From assembly GCA_017470325.1 (NCBI GenBank), contig JAFUES010000022.1, positions 1 to 64,000 on the forward strand: 64,000 nucleotides of DNA, in the 5' to 3' direction. Shown piece after piece: positions 34,021-43,319 of the stretch. This DNA is from Oscillospiraceae bacterium (GTDB lineage: Bacteria; Bacillota_A; Clostridia; Oscillospirales; Oscillospiraceae). The notes under the pieces are model-generated. The model was not told the origin of the DNA, made no database searches, and worked only from the letters and a program-made list of their open reading frames with translations. Positions within the stretch are counted from its first letter, which is position 1. Each line of letters begins with the position of its first letter. The position numbers were made by a program, and so were the translations under genes.

Positions 34021-34806
34021 TTAAAGCAGATGCTCGGCTTCGAGAGCGTCGACCAGTTCCTTCACGATGTCGACCATCTCGCCGCTGAGATACTTGGTAT
34101 CGGTGGTGCGCTTCTCAGGCTCGAAGACGTCCTTGGTGGCGGACGGAGAGCCCGGCATGCCCGTCTTGCTGGTGTCGGCTTCCATAGCGGCAGCGTCCCA
34201 GGTGAAGAAGGGCTTCTTGTTGGCCTTCATGATGCCCATGGCGGTGGCGTAACGGGGCTTGTTCAGATCGCTGGTTACGGTGACCACGGCGGGCAGCTTG
34301 GCCTTGACGCGCTGACGCATGTCGCCCAGCTTTCTGTCGCAGATGACCCAACCGTCCTCCACAGCCAGGGAGGAGGCCAGGGTGATCTGGGGCAGACCCA
34401 GCCATGCGGCCAGAGCCGGACCGGTCTGAGCGGTGTCGCCGTCGGTGGCGAGACGGCCGCACAGCAGCAGGTCGAAGTCGCCGATCTTCTCAGCGGCCTT
34501 GGCCAGCGTGTAGGAGGTAGCCAGAGTGTCGGCGCCGCCGAAAGCACGGTCGCTCAGCAGGTAAGCCTCGTCGCAGCCCATGCCCAGAACGTTCTTCAGG
34601 GTACGGGAAGCCTGAGGGGGACCCATGCTGATGGCGCACACGGTACCGCCGAACTTTTCCTTCAGCTGCAGGGCAGCCTCAACGGCGTTGGCGTCGTTGG
34701 GGTTGAGCATGCTCTGTACGCCTTCGCGCTTCAGGTTACCGGTTTTCGGATCGAGCTGAACGTCGTCCGTATCCGGAACCTGCTTGACAAATACGAGTAT
34801 TTTCAT
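34021..34806 (-). CDS. etfB: Electron transfer flavoprotein subunit beta
   Basis: A 261-residue subunit carrying the second flavin site. Family marks: MKILVFVKQVPDTDDVQLD, NPNDANAVEAALQLKEK, LLCGRLATDGDTAQTGPALAAWL and the signature VEDGWVICDRKLG...LPAVVTVTSDLNKPRY. In bifurcating Etf the DGDTAQTGP loop binds the FAD that accepts NADH electrons; that loop is intact here. Lies between bcd (41 bases upstream) and etfA in the same operon. GGGAG site before the ATG. Confidence 0.95.
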   Translation of the reverse strand: MKILVFVKQVPDTDDVQLDPKTGNLKREGVQSMLNPNDANAVEAALQLKEKFGGTVCAISMGPPQASRTLKNVLGMGCDEAYLLSDRAFGGADTLATSYTLAKAAEKIGDFDLLLCGRLATDGDTAQTGPALAAWLGLPQITLASSLAVEDGWVICDRKLGDMRQRVKAKLPAVVTVTSDLNKPRYATAMGIMKANKKPFFTWDAAAMEADTSKTGMPGSPSATKDVFEPEKRTTDTKYLSGEMVDIVKELVDALEAEHLL

Positions 34807-34847
34807 TCTATACTCCCTAATTGAAGATTTTTAAGCAGCCTGTGTTA

Positions 34848-36002
<1,155 letters not shown>

Positions 36003-36141
36003 ACCTAATACCTCCAAAAAAATTTTTTGTGCTGTACAAAAATTTTTACAGCCAATGTTATTTTGTAGGGACAAAACCCGGAGAAACAACGCATTTCGCA
36101 GAAAAAATGCGCGAACCCAAATTCCGCCTTCTACTGTAGGA

Positions 36142-36171
36142 ATAATAGCACATTTGACTATTATTAGTCAA
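36142..36171 (-). promoter_or_regulatory. bcd operon promoter with overlapping palindrome
   Basis: Minus strand: TTGACT (36171-36166), 18-bp spacer, TATTAT (36147-36142). An inverted repeat TTGACTA (36154-36160) / TAGTCAA (36165-36171) with 4-bp spacer overlaps the -35, so it is a good candidate operator. Confidence 0.6.
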
Positions 36172-36235
36172 TCTTGCACAACAAGAATTCAAAAAATTTT
36201 ATATAATTGCCCAAACAGGTATATTTTGGGATAAA

Positions 36236-36310
36236 TGTTATATAACAGAACCCGGAAAAACCTCTTGTTATTTCGTTGACATAATGTAAAAACCCCTAAA
36301 CTGTTATATA
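36236..36310. promoter_or_regulatory. Repeated TGTTATATA motif in the bcd / regulator intergenic region
   Basis: A perfect 12-bp palindrome TGTTATATAACA (36236-36247) and a second partial copy TGTTATATA (36302-36310) flank a TTGACA (36276-36281) ahead of the plus-strand regulator gene. The 407-base gap from 36003 to 36409 is AT-rich and otherwise holds no gene. Confidence 0.4.
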
Positions 36311-36409
36311 AAATTTACAAAAGACAACTTGCACAAAGCATGGAAAAGATGTAATATAGTTCCAGATAACGCGAGAGTGAACGCTGCATGCGAAACGGAG
36401 GGGGTCAAA

Positions 36410-37720
36410 CTGGCCAGTAAGATCGAACGTGTGATCGAGCATATCGCACGATTGGAGCCCGGGGACAAGGTCTCCGTACGCGGCCTGGCCCAGGCCCTTG
36501 GCGTCAGCGAGGGCACTGCCTATAAGAGCATCAAGGCGGCGGAGGCCCAGGGGCTGGTCATCACCCGGCCCAAGGCCGGCACGGTGCGCATCAACATCCG
36601 GGGCGTCACCGAGCACGGCGACACTACCCTGGCCGAGGCGGCCAGGAGCGTGGGCGCGGTGTGCCTCTGCGGGGCGGAGGCCGCAGCCCGCAAGCCCCTG
36701 CCCAGCCTGGTGGTGGCCGACGGGAACGCGGCGCACCTGCTGGATACGATCCGGCGCTGCAGCGGCACGGTGCTGTGCCTGGTGGGCGACCGGCCAGAGC
36801 TCCACGGCGTGGCGGTGGAGGCGGGCGTGGACATCCTGCTGACCGGCGGCGCGGAGATGCTGGAGGGCCTGCTGGAGACCGCGGAGCGGCTGGGGCTGAG
36901 CGTCTTCGCCTCGGAGCAGGACAGCGTCACCCTGATGGGCATGCTCAACCGACGCATGCCGGAGGGCCTGCCCAAGCGGGAGATGATCGCGGTCCGGGAC
37001 TGGATGCAGCTGCCCCGCTACCTGTACCACGACGACATGGTGACCGAGTGGCACCGGCTGTATACCGATATCTATTACGACAGCTCCAGCGTCGCCGTGG
37101 TGGACGACAGTCTGAAGATCTGCGGCTCGGTGGACACCATGACCGCCATGGCCGTGCCCCAGGGCATCCGCATGTCGGAGATCATGGATGAGCCGGAGGC
37201 GGAGGGCGTCGTGGATGAGGAGCTGAGCATGGACGAGCTGGCAGACCGGCTGATCAAAAGCCACAGGCAGTTCGCGGCGGTCACCAGCAGGGACGGCATG
37301 AGCGGCTTCATCAGCCTGGGCGACGTGGTGCGCTATTATCAGTACAACCAGACCTACCGGCAGTTCGAGCGCTTTGACGACAGTGTCCTGCAGCTCAACT
37401 CCGACGAGCCCGGGGTGGAGAGCCGCTTTTACACCGCCCAGATCAAGGCCCCCAAGGGGGACACCAACCGCAGCACCTATGTGAACCTGATGTGCTCCGC
37501 CGCGGCCTGGCACGCCTACGACCTGCTGGGCAGGGCGGTGAACTTCGACAACGGCACCTTCTACGCCCCGTCGCCGCTGACGGAGCCGGGAGAGTATACC
37601 ATCTCCAGCGAGGTCATGAAGCGCACGGAGCAGAGCCTGGTCCTGGAACTGGAGATGTTCGACAACATGCGTTCCTATCTGAAAAGTACTTTGACGGTTT
37701 CCACGGTGCCGGAGAAATGA
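36410..37720 (+). CDS. YtoI-like regulator: HTH, DRTGG, CBS pair, hotdog domain
   Basis: A 436-residue cytoplasmic protein laid out like Bacillus YtoI. About 1-60: winged helix (KVSVRGLAQALGVSEGTAYKSIKAAEAQGLV). About 85-185: DRTGG-type domain (DILLTGGAEMLEGLL...SVFASEQDSVTL). About 190-310: two CBS motifs that may bind an adenine nucleotide. About 325-430: thioesterase-like hotdog domain (MCSAAAWHAYDLL, NGTFYAP) that may bind an acyl-CoA. The start is read as CTG at 36410 because GGAGGGGG lies 5 bases upstream and the protein then begins like YtoI; GTG 36377 and TTG 36329 lack such a site. Divergent from the bcd operon, so it is a candidate regulator of it. Confidence 0.8.
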   Translation: MASKIERVIEHIARLEPGDKVSVRGLAQALGVSEGTAYKSIKAAEAQGLVITRPKAGTVRINIRGVTEHGDTTLAEAARSVGAVCLCGAEAAARKPLPSLVVADGNAAHLLDTIRRCSGTVLCLVGDRPELHGVAVEAGVDILLTGGAEMLEGLLETAERLGLSVFASEQDSVTLMGMLNRRMPEGLPKREMIAVRDWMQLPRYLYHDDMVTEWHRLYTDIYYDSSSVAVVDDSLKICGSVDTMTAMAVPQGIRMSEIMDEPEAEGVVDEELSMDELADRLIKSHRQFAAVTSRDGMSGFISLGDVVRYYQYNQTYRQFERFDDSVLQLNSDEPGVESRFYTAQIKAPKGDTNRSTYVNLMCSAAAWHAYDLLGRAVNFDNGTFYAPSPLTEPGEYTISSEVMKRTEQSLVLELEMFDNMRSYLKSTLTVSTVPEK

Positions 37721-37750
37721 TATATTAAATAAGTAGAGGGAGGCACGATC

Positions 37751-37861
37751 ATGATGAAAAAACGAGAAGCGATGCTGGCCCTGGCGCTGCTGAGCGTGGT
37801 CAGCACCCTGTGCATCAAGGGCATGATGGCCGTGGGCGAGCGGCTGAGCGCGGTGCGTTGA
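37751..37861 (+). CDS. Small hydrophobic peptide (36 aa)
   Basis: MMKKREAMLALALLSVVSTL... is a short positively charged start and one hydrophobic helix, followed by a brief polar tail. GAGGGAGG lies 8 bases before the ATG, which supports translation. The next gene begins 1 base after its stop, so the two are coupled. It could be a membrane peptide or a leader peptide; function unknown. Confidence 0.5.
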   Translation: MMKKREAMLALALLSVVSTLCIKGMMAVGERLSAVR

Positions 37862-37862
37862 T

Positions 37863-38093
37863 ATGGGACTGTTCAGAAAAGCCAAGGAGACGCCGCCTCT
37901 GCCAGACTTCCCGGGGGCGGAGTATGAGCCTGTGATCCGCTGCAGCATCTGCACCGGCGAGCAGGTGGCCTGCATGCGCAGCCGCAGCACCGGCAAGCTG
38001 CACGAGGTGATGTTCCTGCGTACCCCGGAGGACCTGGAGGTCTTTTGCCGGAACTATCGGGTGCGGCCCGAGGACGTGCGCAAGGTCTATTGA
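37863..38093 (+). CDS. Small protein with CxxC motif, unknown function
   Basis: A 76-residue soluble protein, MGLFRKAKETPPLP then EPVIRCSICTGEQVACM...EDLEVFCRNYRV. The C-x2-C plus two further cysteines could bind a metal or form a redox site. It directly follows the 36-aa peptide. Similar short proteins starting MGLF and containing RCSICTGEQVAC-like segments seem to occur in related gut Firmicutes, but no function is known to me. Confidence 0.65.
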   Translation: MGLFRKAKETPPLPDFPGAEYEPVIRCSICTGEQVACMRSRSTGKLHEVMFLRTPEDLEVFCRNYRVRPEDVRKVY

Positions 38094-38183
38094 CCTGGGC
38101 ACTGCCGCGGCAGCGGGCACTTGAAAGCCAGCCGCCGCTGTGCTAAGATAAGGATCATTATAAAATTACAGTGAGGACAAGCA

Positions 38184-38957
38184 ATGAAGAATACGGTAAG
38201 AGAAAAGATGCTCGCCGGGGAGAAGACCCTGGGCATTTTCATGGAGCTGGGCACCGCCACGTCCGCCGAGTGTCTGGGACTGGCAGGGCTGGACTATCTG
38301 ATCATCGACACGGAGCATGGCCCCTTCGATCCCCTGGCGGCGCTGGACTTCATCCGGGCGGCGCGGCTGTATAACATCACGCCCTTTGCCCGGGTGCAGG
38401 AGATCTCCCGGGCGGCCATCCTGAAGCCGCTGGACGTGGGCGCCCAGGGGCTGATCATCCCCTGTGTCAACACCGTGGCGGAGGCGGAGGCCATCGTCAG
38501 CTGGGGCAAGTATATGCCCCTGGGCCAGCGGGGCGTGGCCAGCGCCGCGGGCACCGGCTTTTGGTACGAGGACTACGCCACCCAGGGCATGCCCCATTAT
38601 TTTGAGTTCTCCAACCGGGAATCCATGCTGATCCCCCAGTGTGAGACCCTGGGCTGCCTGGAGCATCTGGAGGAGATCGTGGCCATCGAGGGCATCGACG
38701 CCATCTTTGTGGGCCCCTACGATCTGTCCACCGCCATGGGCATCCCCGGCCAGTTCGACAAGCCGGAATTCCAGGAGGTGCTGCGCCATATCCAGGCGGT
38801 GTGCGCCGAGGCGAAGAAGCCCTCGCTGATCTTCGCCGGCACCGAGGCGGCCGCCCGGGCGGACTTCGCCATGGGCTATGACAGCGTGGCCTACAACATG
38901 GACGCGGTGCTGCTGATCGAGGCCTGCAAGGCGGCCCGGCGGAACATCTTAGGGTAA
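38184..38957 (+). CDS. HpcH/HpaI family class II aldolase
   Basis: A 257-residue metal-dependent pyruvate aldolase, related to 2-dehydro-3-deoxyglucarate aldolase (GarL) and HpaI. Visible: LGIFMELGTATSAECLGLAGLDYLIIDTEHGPFD (with the metal-loop DTEHGP), the catalytic-site VGAQGLIIPCVNTVAEAEAIV and FVGPYDLSTAMG. It cleaves or forms 2-keto-hydroxy acids from pyruvate and an aldehyde; substrate unknown. GTGAGGAC site 7 bases before the ATG. A gene for a YkvA-like protein follows after 53 bases. Confidence 0.9.
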   Translation: MKNTVREKMLAGEKTLGIFMELGTATSAECLGLAGLDYLIIDTEHGPFDPLAALDFIRAARLYNITPFARVQEISRAAILKPLDVGAQGLIIPCVNTVAEAEAIVSWGKYMPLGQRGVASAAGTGFWYEDYATQGMPHYFEFSNRESMLIPQCETLGCLEHLEEIVAIEGIDAIFVGPYDLSTAMGIPGQFDKPEFQEVLRHIQAVCAEAKKPSLIFAGTEAAARADFAMGYDSVAYNMDAVLLIEACKAARRNILG

Positions 38958-39010
38958 GCAGGGGCAAAACCCCATTTGAATTTAGATAATATAAATAGGA
39001 GGATAAAGCA

Positions 39011-39424
39011 ATGGCAGTGGATTTTGAACAGGCAAAACAGGCGCTGGAAAACGGAGTTGCCGAGGCGCAGGAGCTGCTCAAGGACCCCAGCAAGATCGAT
39101 GAGCTGCTCAAGCAGCTGGAGGAGAAGCTGAAGGACGTCCCCGTGGCGGGCTCCGTGCTGGCGGACATCCCCCAGATGGTGGCCATGATCAAGGGCTACA
39201 TCACCGGCAAGTACACCAACGTGTCCGCCAAGGTGATCGCCACCCTGGTGGCGGCCTTCGTCTATGTGGTGAAGAAGCAGGATCTCATCAACGACGAGAT
39301 CCCCGTGCTGGGACAGCTGGACGATGTGGCGGTGGTGGCCGCGGCCTTCATGCTCTGCGAGCCGGAGCTGAAAGCCTTCGCCGCCTGGCGCGAGGAAAAC
39401 GCCCAGGCCGAAGCCCAGGCGTAA
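39011..39424 (+). CDS. YkvA family (DUF1232) protein
   Basis: A 137-residue protein. The N-terminal 55 residues are helical and charged; the C-terminal part contains the DUF1232 pattern YITGKYTNVSAKVIATLVAAFVYVV...DEIPVLGQLDDVAVVAAAF, in which the usual PxDxIPD is partly changed to INDEIPVLG. DUF1232 proteins are small membrane-associated proteins of unknown function. AGGAGG site before the ATG. A strong terminator follows. Confidence 0.8.
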   Translation: MAVDFEQAKQALENGVAEAQELLKDPSKIDELLKQLEEKLKDVPVAGSVLADIPQMVAMIKGYITGKYTNVSAKVIATLVAAFVYVVKKQDLINDEIPVLGQLDDVAVVAAAFMLCEPELKAFAAWREENAQAEAQA

Positions 39425-39440
39425 AGAGAATAAGGATAGT

Positions 39441-39474
39441 CACAGGCCCGGCGGGGAATCCCGCCGGGCCTGTG
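39441..39474. terminator. Bidirectional terminator, YkvA-like gene / spo0A
   Basis: A 15-bp perfect stem (CACAGGCCCGGCGGG, 39441-39455, with 39460-39474), 4-nt loop, followed by TGTTGTTTG. Confidence 0.8.
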
Positions 39475-39513
39475 TGTTGTTTGTGATGGGAAAGCACAGT
39501 GTTGGAATATGCT

Positions 39514-40314
39514 TCACCGCTCCGCGGCGTGCTTGCGCCGCAGGGTCAGGCTGTCCGCGATCATGGCGATAAACTCGCTGTTGGTGGGCTTGCCCTTGAT
39601 ATTCGACACCGTGTAGCCGAAGAACTTCTGCAGCACCTCGATATCGCCGCGATCCCAGGCCACCTCGATGGCGTGGCGGATGGCGCGCTCCACCCGGCTG
39701 GGCGTGGTATTGAACTTCCGGGCCACCTCTGGATAGAGTACCTTGGTGACGGCGTTGATCATGTCCATGTCGTTGATGGTGAGGATGATGGCCTCGCGCA
39801 GATACTGATAGCCCTTGATGTGAGCGGGCACGCCGATCTCGTGGATGATATCCGTGACCACGGCCTCCAGGTCAGCGTCCCGGCTGCCGCTCTGGCCGAT
39901 GCTGCGGCAGTCGTAGCCCTCGGCGGGAAGGCTGGGGGCGCTGTCGCCCATCAGCTGCCGGATGCGGGCGGTCAGGGCAGCGGTGTCGCAGGGCTTGGGC
40001 ATGAAATAGGCCGCGCCCAGCGCAGAGCAGTCGGCGACCACCTTGGCGTTGAAAAAGCCGGACAGCACCAGGATATGGCTCCGGGCCCCGGTCTCAGGAA
40101 AGCGGCGCAGGACCTCCAGCCCGTCCAGCTTGGGCAGGACCAGATCCATCAGGACCACGTCGGGCAGAAGCTCCGCCGCCATGGCCAGAGCCTCGATCCC
40201 ATCCCCGGCGATCCCGGCGGTCTCCATGTCCGGTTCCGCGGCGATCACATCGTTGAGCAGCTTGCAAAAATCCGTGTTTGCGTCGGCGATCAGTATGCGC
40301 GTTTTGGTTTCCAT
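39514..40314 (-). CDS. spo0A: Sporulation master regulator Spo0A
   Basis: A 266-residue response regulator. Receiver domain 1-120 with phospho-acceptor Asp57 (LMDLVLP) and a lysine in MPKPCDT. The Spo0A_C DNA-binding domain is nearly canonical: [21 protein letters not shown], the recognition-helix region [14 protein letters not shown] and [19 protein letters not shown]. The acidic pair at the start of the receiver reads Asp11-Ala12 where most receivers have two acids. It activates or represses early sporulation genes by binding 0A boxes. GGGGAGG site before the ATG; the leader holds four 0A boxes. Confidence 0.97.
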   Translation of the reverse strand: METKTRILIADANTDFCKLLNDVIAAEPDMETAGIAGDGIEALAMAAELLPDVVLMDLVLPKLDGLEVLRRFPETGARSHILVLSGFFNAKVVADCSALGAAYFMPKPCDTAALTARIRQLMGDSAPSLPAEGYDCRSIGQSGSRDADLEAVVTDIIHEIGVPAHIKGYQYLREAIILTINDMDMINAVTKVLYPEVARKFNTTPSRVERAIRHAIEVAWDRGDIEVLQKFFGYTVSNIKGKPTNSEFIAMIADSLTLRRKHAAER

Positions 40315-40428
40315 AATTTTTCCTCCCCTTAGTGCGATATGCGTGACGATACTGTATCATTCAAAGCAAAAAAACTGTGATGGTGCAATAAATTTACCAC
40401 AGCCGACAGAGGCGCAACAACAGAATCC

Positions 40429-40542
40429 TGTCGAAGAAACAAAGAAATCTGTTGACATAATACGGCACACTTCGCTATGACGCAAGGCGCTTCGACAAAT
40501 TTTTCCAAATTAAATTGAATACGAATGTCGAAATTTGTCGAA
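40429..40542 (-). promoter_or_regulatory. Array of four 0A boxes upstream of spo0A
   Basis: TGTCGAA occurs at 40429-40435, 40526-40532 and 40536-40542 on the plus strand and at 40491-40497 on the minus strand (TTCGACA). The last two plus-strand boxes are spaced exactly 10 bp, one helical turn, as for a tandem Spo0A dimer. They lie 115-230 bases before the spo0A ATG. Confidence 0.8.
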
Positions 40543-40572
40543 TTGTAAAAATATGGAATACACAAGGTGAAA

Positions 40573-40602
40573 AGCGGCGCGCCCTGTCCGGGACGCGCCG
40601 CT
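40573..40602 (-). terminator. Terminator of the barnase-like gene
   Basis: AGCGGCGCG (40573-40581) pairs with CGCGCCGCT (40594-40602); minus-strand readthrough gives TTTT. Confidence 0.6.
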
Positions 40603-40607
40603 GGGTC

Positions 40608-41210
40608 TTAAGGCTCGCCATAGAGAAGCTCGAAGCTCTCGTAGTGGTCGCCGGTGTAATAGATCAGCCCGTCGTTGGAATAGACCAACCGTTCCGCGCC
40701 CCGGGAGTTTTTCCCCAGGGTATTGATGTCGCACTCCTTCCAGCTGCGGCCCGGCGCGTCGGGCAGCAGGCCCTCCAGATTGCCGAAGCCGCCCCCGCCG
40801 ATGCACATGCCGGGCAGGATGCGCTCCAGGGAGCCGCCGTCCCAACCCGCGGCGCGGGCCTTGGTCTTGGTGATGAAGTTGGAGGGCAGGTGGTCGTAGG
40901 TGTGCAGGTAGAGGGCCACATCCTCCTTTGTGGTGTAGATCCCGTCTTCATCCGGCAGAACGATGGGCACCGCCGTCTCCGCTGGGGGAGCCTCGGTCTC
41001 AGTCGGGGGCGCCGCCTCCGGCTCCGGTTCCGCATCGATCCCGGTCTCCGGCTCCGGTGCGGCTGTGGCCGGCGTGCTGCTGACCAGGGTCAGCTGGGGG
41101 ACTTCGGTGGTGGCGGGAGCTTCCGCCGACCTATGGTTGCAGCTGATGAGCAGCAAGATCAGGATCGCCGCCAGCAGCAATATGGTGAGTAGCTTTTTAT
41201 TTTTTTTCAT
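40608..41210 (-). CDS. Barnase-like ribonuclease lipoprotein
   Basis: A 200-residue exported lipoprotein: lipobox LISC with Cys24, then a low-complexity Pro/Glu/Thr linker (about 28-85), then a ribonuclease domain of the barnase/N1 type. The fold marks LHTYDHLPSNFITKTKARAAGW, GGGGFGNLEGLLP and the three catalytic residues are present: Glu in WKECDI, Arg in GAERLVYS and His in GDHYESF, matching barnase Glu73, Arg87 and His102. It should cut extracellular RNA at the cell surface. No barstar-like inhibitor gene lies nearby. The ATG at 41210 is chosen because it starts the signal. Confidence 0.85.
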   Translation of the reverse strand: MKKNKKLLTILLLAAILILLLISCNHRSAEAPATTEVPQLTLVSSTPATAAPEPETGIDAEPEPEAAPPTETEAPPAETAVPIVLPDEDGIYTTKEDVALYLHTYDHLPSNFITKTKARAAGWDGGSLERILPGMCIGGGGFGNLEGLLPDAPGRSWKECDINTLGKNSRGAERLVYSNDGLIYYTGDHYESFELLYGEP

Positions 41211-41328
41211 GGTGGGAAGGATCCTTTCCGTAACTGCCGCTATCATACCACGCTTTTCGGCAACGTGCAATTGCCAAGCATATTGTACCTGTGATAAAAT
41301 ACCTGTACATCAACCAAGGAGCCGATCC

Positions 41329-42360
41329 ATGAAGAAACTGCTGTTGATCCTGGGCCTTGTCCTCTGCCTCGCGGCACTCTGCGCCTGCGGCAAGGTGGAG
41401 GAGGAGCCGCTGCCGCCTGCCGAGAACCTGCAGGCCTTGCAGGACCGGGCCCTGCCCGTGCTGAGCCCGGAGGAGAGTCTGCGCATGCTCCGCTACATGT
41501 CCGTGAACCGGGCGCTGGTGGCGGGGGAGCGGCTGTACTGCCTGGACTACGATGGGGAATACCTGCCGGTGCTGGCGGAATACAGCCTGGACGGGGGCCT
41601 GCGCCGCCATGCGGTGCTGGCGGATGCCTGTGTGCCCGCCTTCCTGAGCCTGTATGAGGATAAGTTATATTATGTAAACCAAAGGGCGGACGGCGCGCTG
41701 GAGTGCTTCGACTTGAACAGCGGTGAGCGGCAGGTCCTCCGGGAAGGGCCCTGCGACTGGCTGCTGATCCAGGATGGGCTGCTGTACTACTGCGGGCAGG
41801 GTGGGTATTACTACACCGCCAATCCGGACGGCAGCGGCGAGACGCTGCTGCTGGAGGAGAGTTGCGCCTACCCCTGGCCCATGGGGGAGCGGATCCTCTA
41901 CCAGAGCCGGGCCGATGAGCGGCTGCGCCTGTGCTGGCCGGAGGAGGGGAGCGCCGTCACCCTGACGGAACACGCCGCCGCGGCCCCGGTGATCTGGCAG
42001 GACCGGCTGTATTACAGTACCGGGGAGGCGCTGCACAGCACGGCGCTGAACGGGCTGGACGCTGTGGCTTATCCGGTGCCGCCACTGGTCTATCCGGCGG
42101 AGCTGTTGCCGGAGGCGAACGGCCTGCGCCTGCGGGGCATAACCGACGACAACGGTCTGAAGCAGTGGACTGCTTACCCGGAGGATGCGGCGGGGACCCT
42201 GCAGTATCTGGACGACCGCAGCTATCAGCTGTGCGACTATGTGGATGAACAGTACCGGGTGGACGCGATCTACAATCTGGACGGGCGCCTGCGCTGCTTC
42301 CTGCTGACGGACAGCGAGGGCCGGGAGACAGTCTATATCGCCGGCCGGGTGTCGGGATAA
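41329..42360 (+). CDS. Lipoprotein with beta-propeller-like repeats (DUF5050-like)
   Basis: A 343-residue exported lipoprotein with lipobox LCAC (Cys20). The mature part has repeated blocks ending in LYYVNQR, LYYCGQG, ILYQSRA and LYYSTGEAL, the pattern of DUF5050/TolB-like propellers. It probably binds or displays something on the outer face; the ligand is unknown. Divergent from the barnase-like gene, with 118 bases between the starts. AAGGAG site before the ATG; a terminator follows. Confidence 0.7.
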   Translation: MKKLLLILGLVLCLAALCACGKVEEEPLPPAENLQALQDRALPVLSPEESLRMLRYMSVNRALVAGERLYCLDYDGEYLPVLAEYSLDGGLRRHAVLADACVPAFLSLYEDKLYYVNQRADGALECFDLNSGERQVLREGPCDWLLIQDGLLYYCGQGGYYYTANPDGSGETLLLEESCAYPWPMGERILYQSRADERLRLCWPEEGSAVTLTEHAAAAPVIWQDRLYYSTGEALHSTALNGLDAVAYPVPPLVYPAELLPEANGLRLRGITDDNGLKQWTAYPEDAAGTLQYLDDRSYQLCDYVDEQYRVDAIYNLDGRLRCFLLTDSEGRETVYIAGRVSG

Positions 42361-42363
42361 CGA

Positions 42364-42411
42364 TAAGGTGTTGCCTCAGACAGCAAAAGAGCTGTGAGAG
42401 GCAACACCTTA
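42364..42411. terminator. Bidirectional terminator, lipoprotein / XRE regulator
   Basis: TAAGGTGTTGCCTC (42364-42377) pairs with GAGGCAACACCTTA (42398-42411); the loop itself contains a CAGC/GCTG stem. Confidence 0.75.
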
Positions 42412-42431
42412 ACTCTGATATGGGAGATTAT

Positions 42432-43196
42432 TTACCGCTTCTTATACAAAACCAATTCGGGGTTTTCTCCCCCTTCGTCATATGTGCAGATCAAGATGAA
42501 GTCCATGTTTGCCAGGACCCCAAAGCAGCGCCCGTCGCCAAATTCCGATTCCAGCTGGTTTCCCAGATAAGTCGTCTGGTCATCCAGAAATTTTACATAG
42601 GAGCTGTTGGGGAGTCGATAGACAAGGTTGACATAACTTCCAACGAGCGCGTTCAGCTTTTCGACTTTGGGCAGGCCGTCGACTGACAGCGCGTTGATCT
42701 CATCGATCAACTGCTTTTTGAAAGTCTCGAATTGCCCGTCTTCGCTGAGTTCTTCATAGCGTTTCCAGTAGTCCAGCTTCGGCAGGAGCTGTTTCATATA
42801 AGCACGGGCCTGATCCTCGGAAAAGGCTTCGCCCACCATGTGCGTGACGCAGATGTCGATCAGATCATCCATGTTGCTGTAGGTGTAAGTTCCGTCCGCA
42901 TAGCACCACTTGCAATAATCTTCGTTGAGGGCGCCATCTTTGTCTCTGCCGATGATCGCATCCTCCAGAGGCATCCCGCAGCACTGGCAGATCAGCTGAC
43001 GCGGCGCACCCAGCAGCGTGTTGATGGAGACGTTGAAAAGCCGCGAGAGCAATTTCAGCGTTTCTGTATTTGGTACAGTATCGCCATTCTCCCAACGAGA
43101 AACAGCCTGCCTGGTCACAAAGACTTTTTCTGCCAGTTCTTCCTGCGAAAGACCGTTCTTTGTGCGCAGATCAAAAATGATGTCTTTTGTATTCAT
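42432..43196 (-). CDS. XRE family regulator with zinc ribbon
   Basis: A 254-residue protein. Residues 1-65 form an XRE helix-turn-helix (LRTKNGLSQEELAEKVFVTRQAVSRWENG). Residues about 73-150 are a putative zinc-ribbon domain (CQCCGMPL and CKWCYADG), then a C-terminal region of about 80 residues without a recognised family. This HTH plus zinc-ribbon architecture is common in gut Firmicutes; ligands are unknown. It ends at a bidirectional terminator. GGAGG site before the ATG. Confidence 0.85.
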   Translation of the reverse strand: MNTKDIIFDLRTKNGLSQEELAEKVFVTRQAVSRWENGDTVPNTETLKLLSRLFNVSINTLLGAPRQLICQCCGMPLEDAIIGRDKDGALNEDYCKWCYADGTYTYSNMDDLIDICVTHMVGEAFSEDQARAYMKQLLPKLDYWKRYEELSEDGQFETFKKQLIDEINALSVDGLPKVEKLNALVGSYVNLVYRLPNSSYVKFLDDQTTYLGNQLESEFGDGRCFGVLANMDFILICTYDEGGENPELVLYKKR

Positions 43197-43319
43197 ACCG
43201 GCACCTCCTTGCCTTGTCCATCTTCATTATAATAAGATAGCAAAGTATTGCAAGCAACCTGCCGTTGCGCTGCCGGTTCGGAGGGGATTGGTTATTCCCT
43301 CCCAACCAATTTGAGCGAA

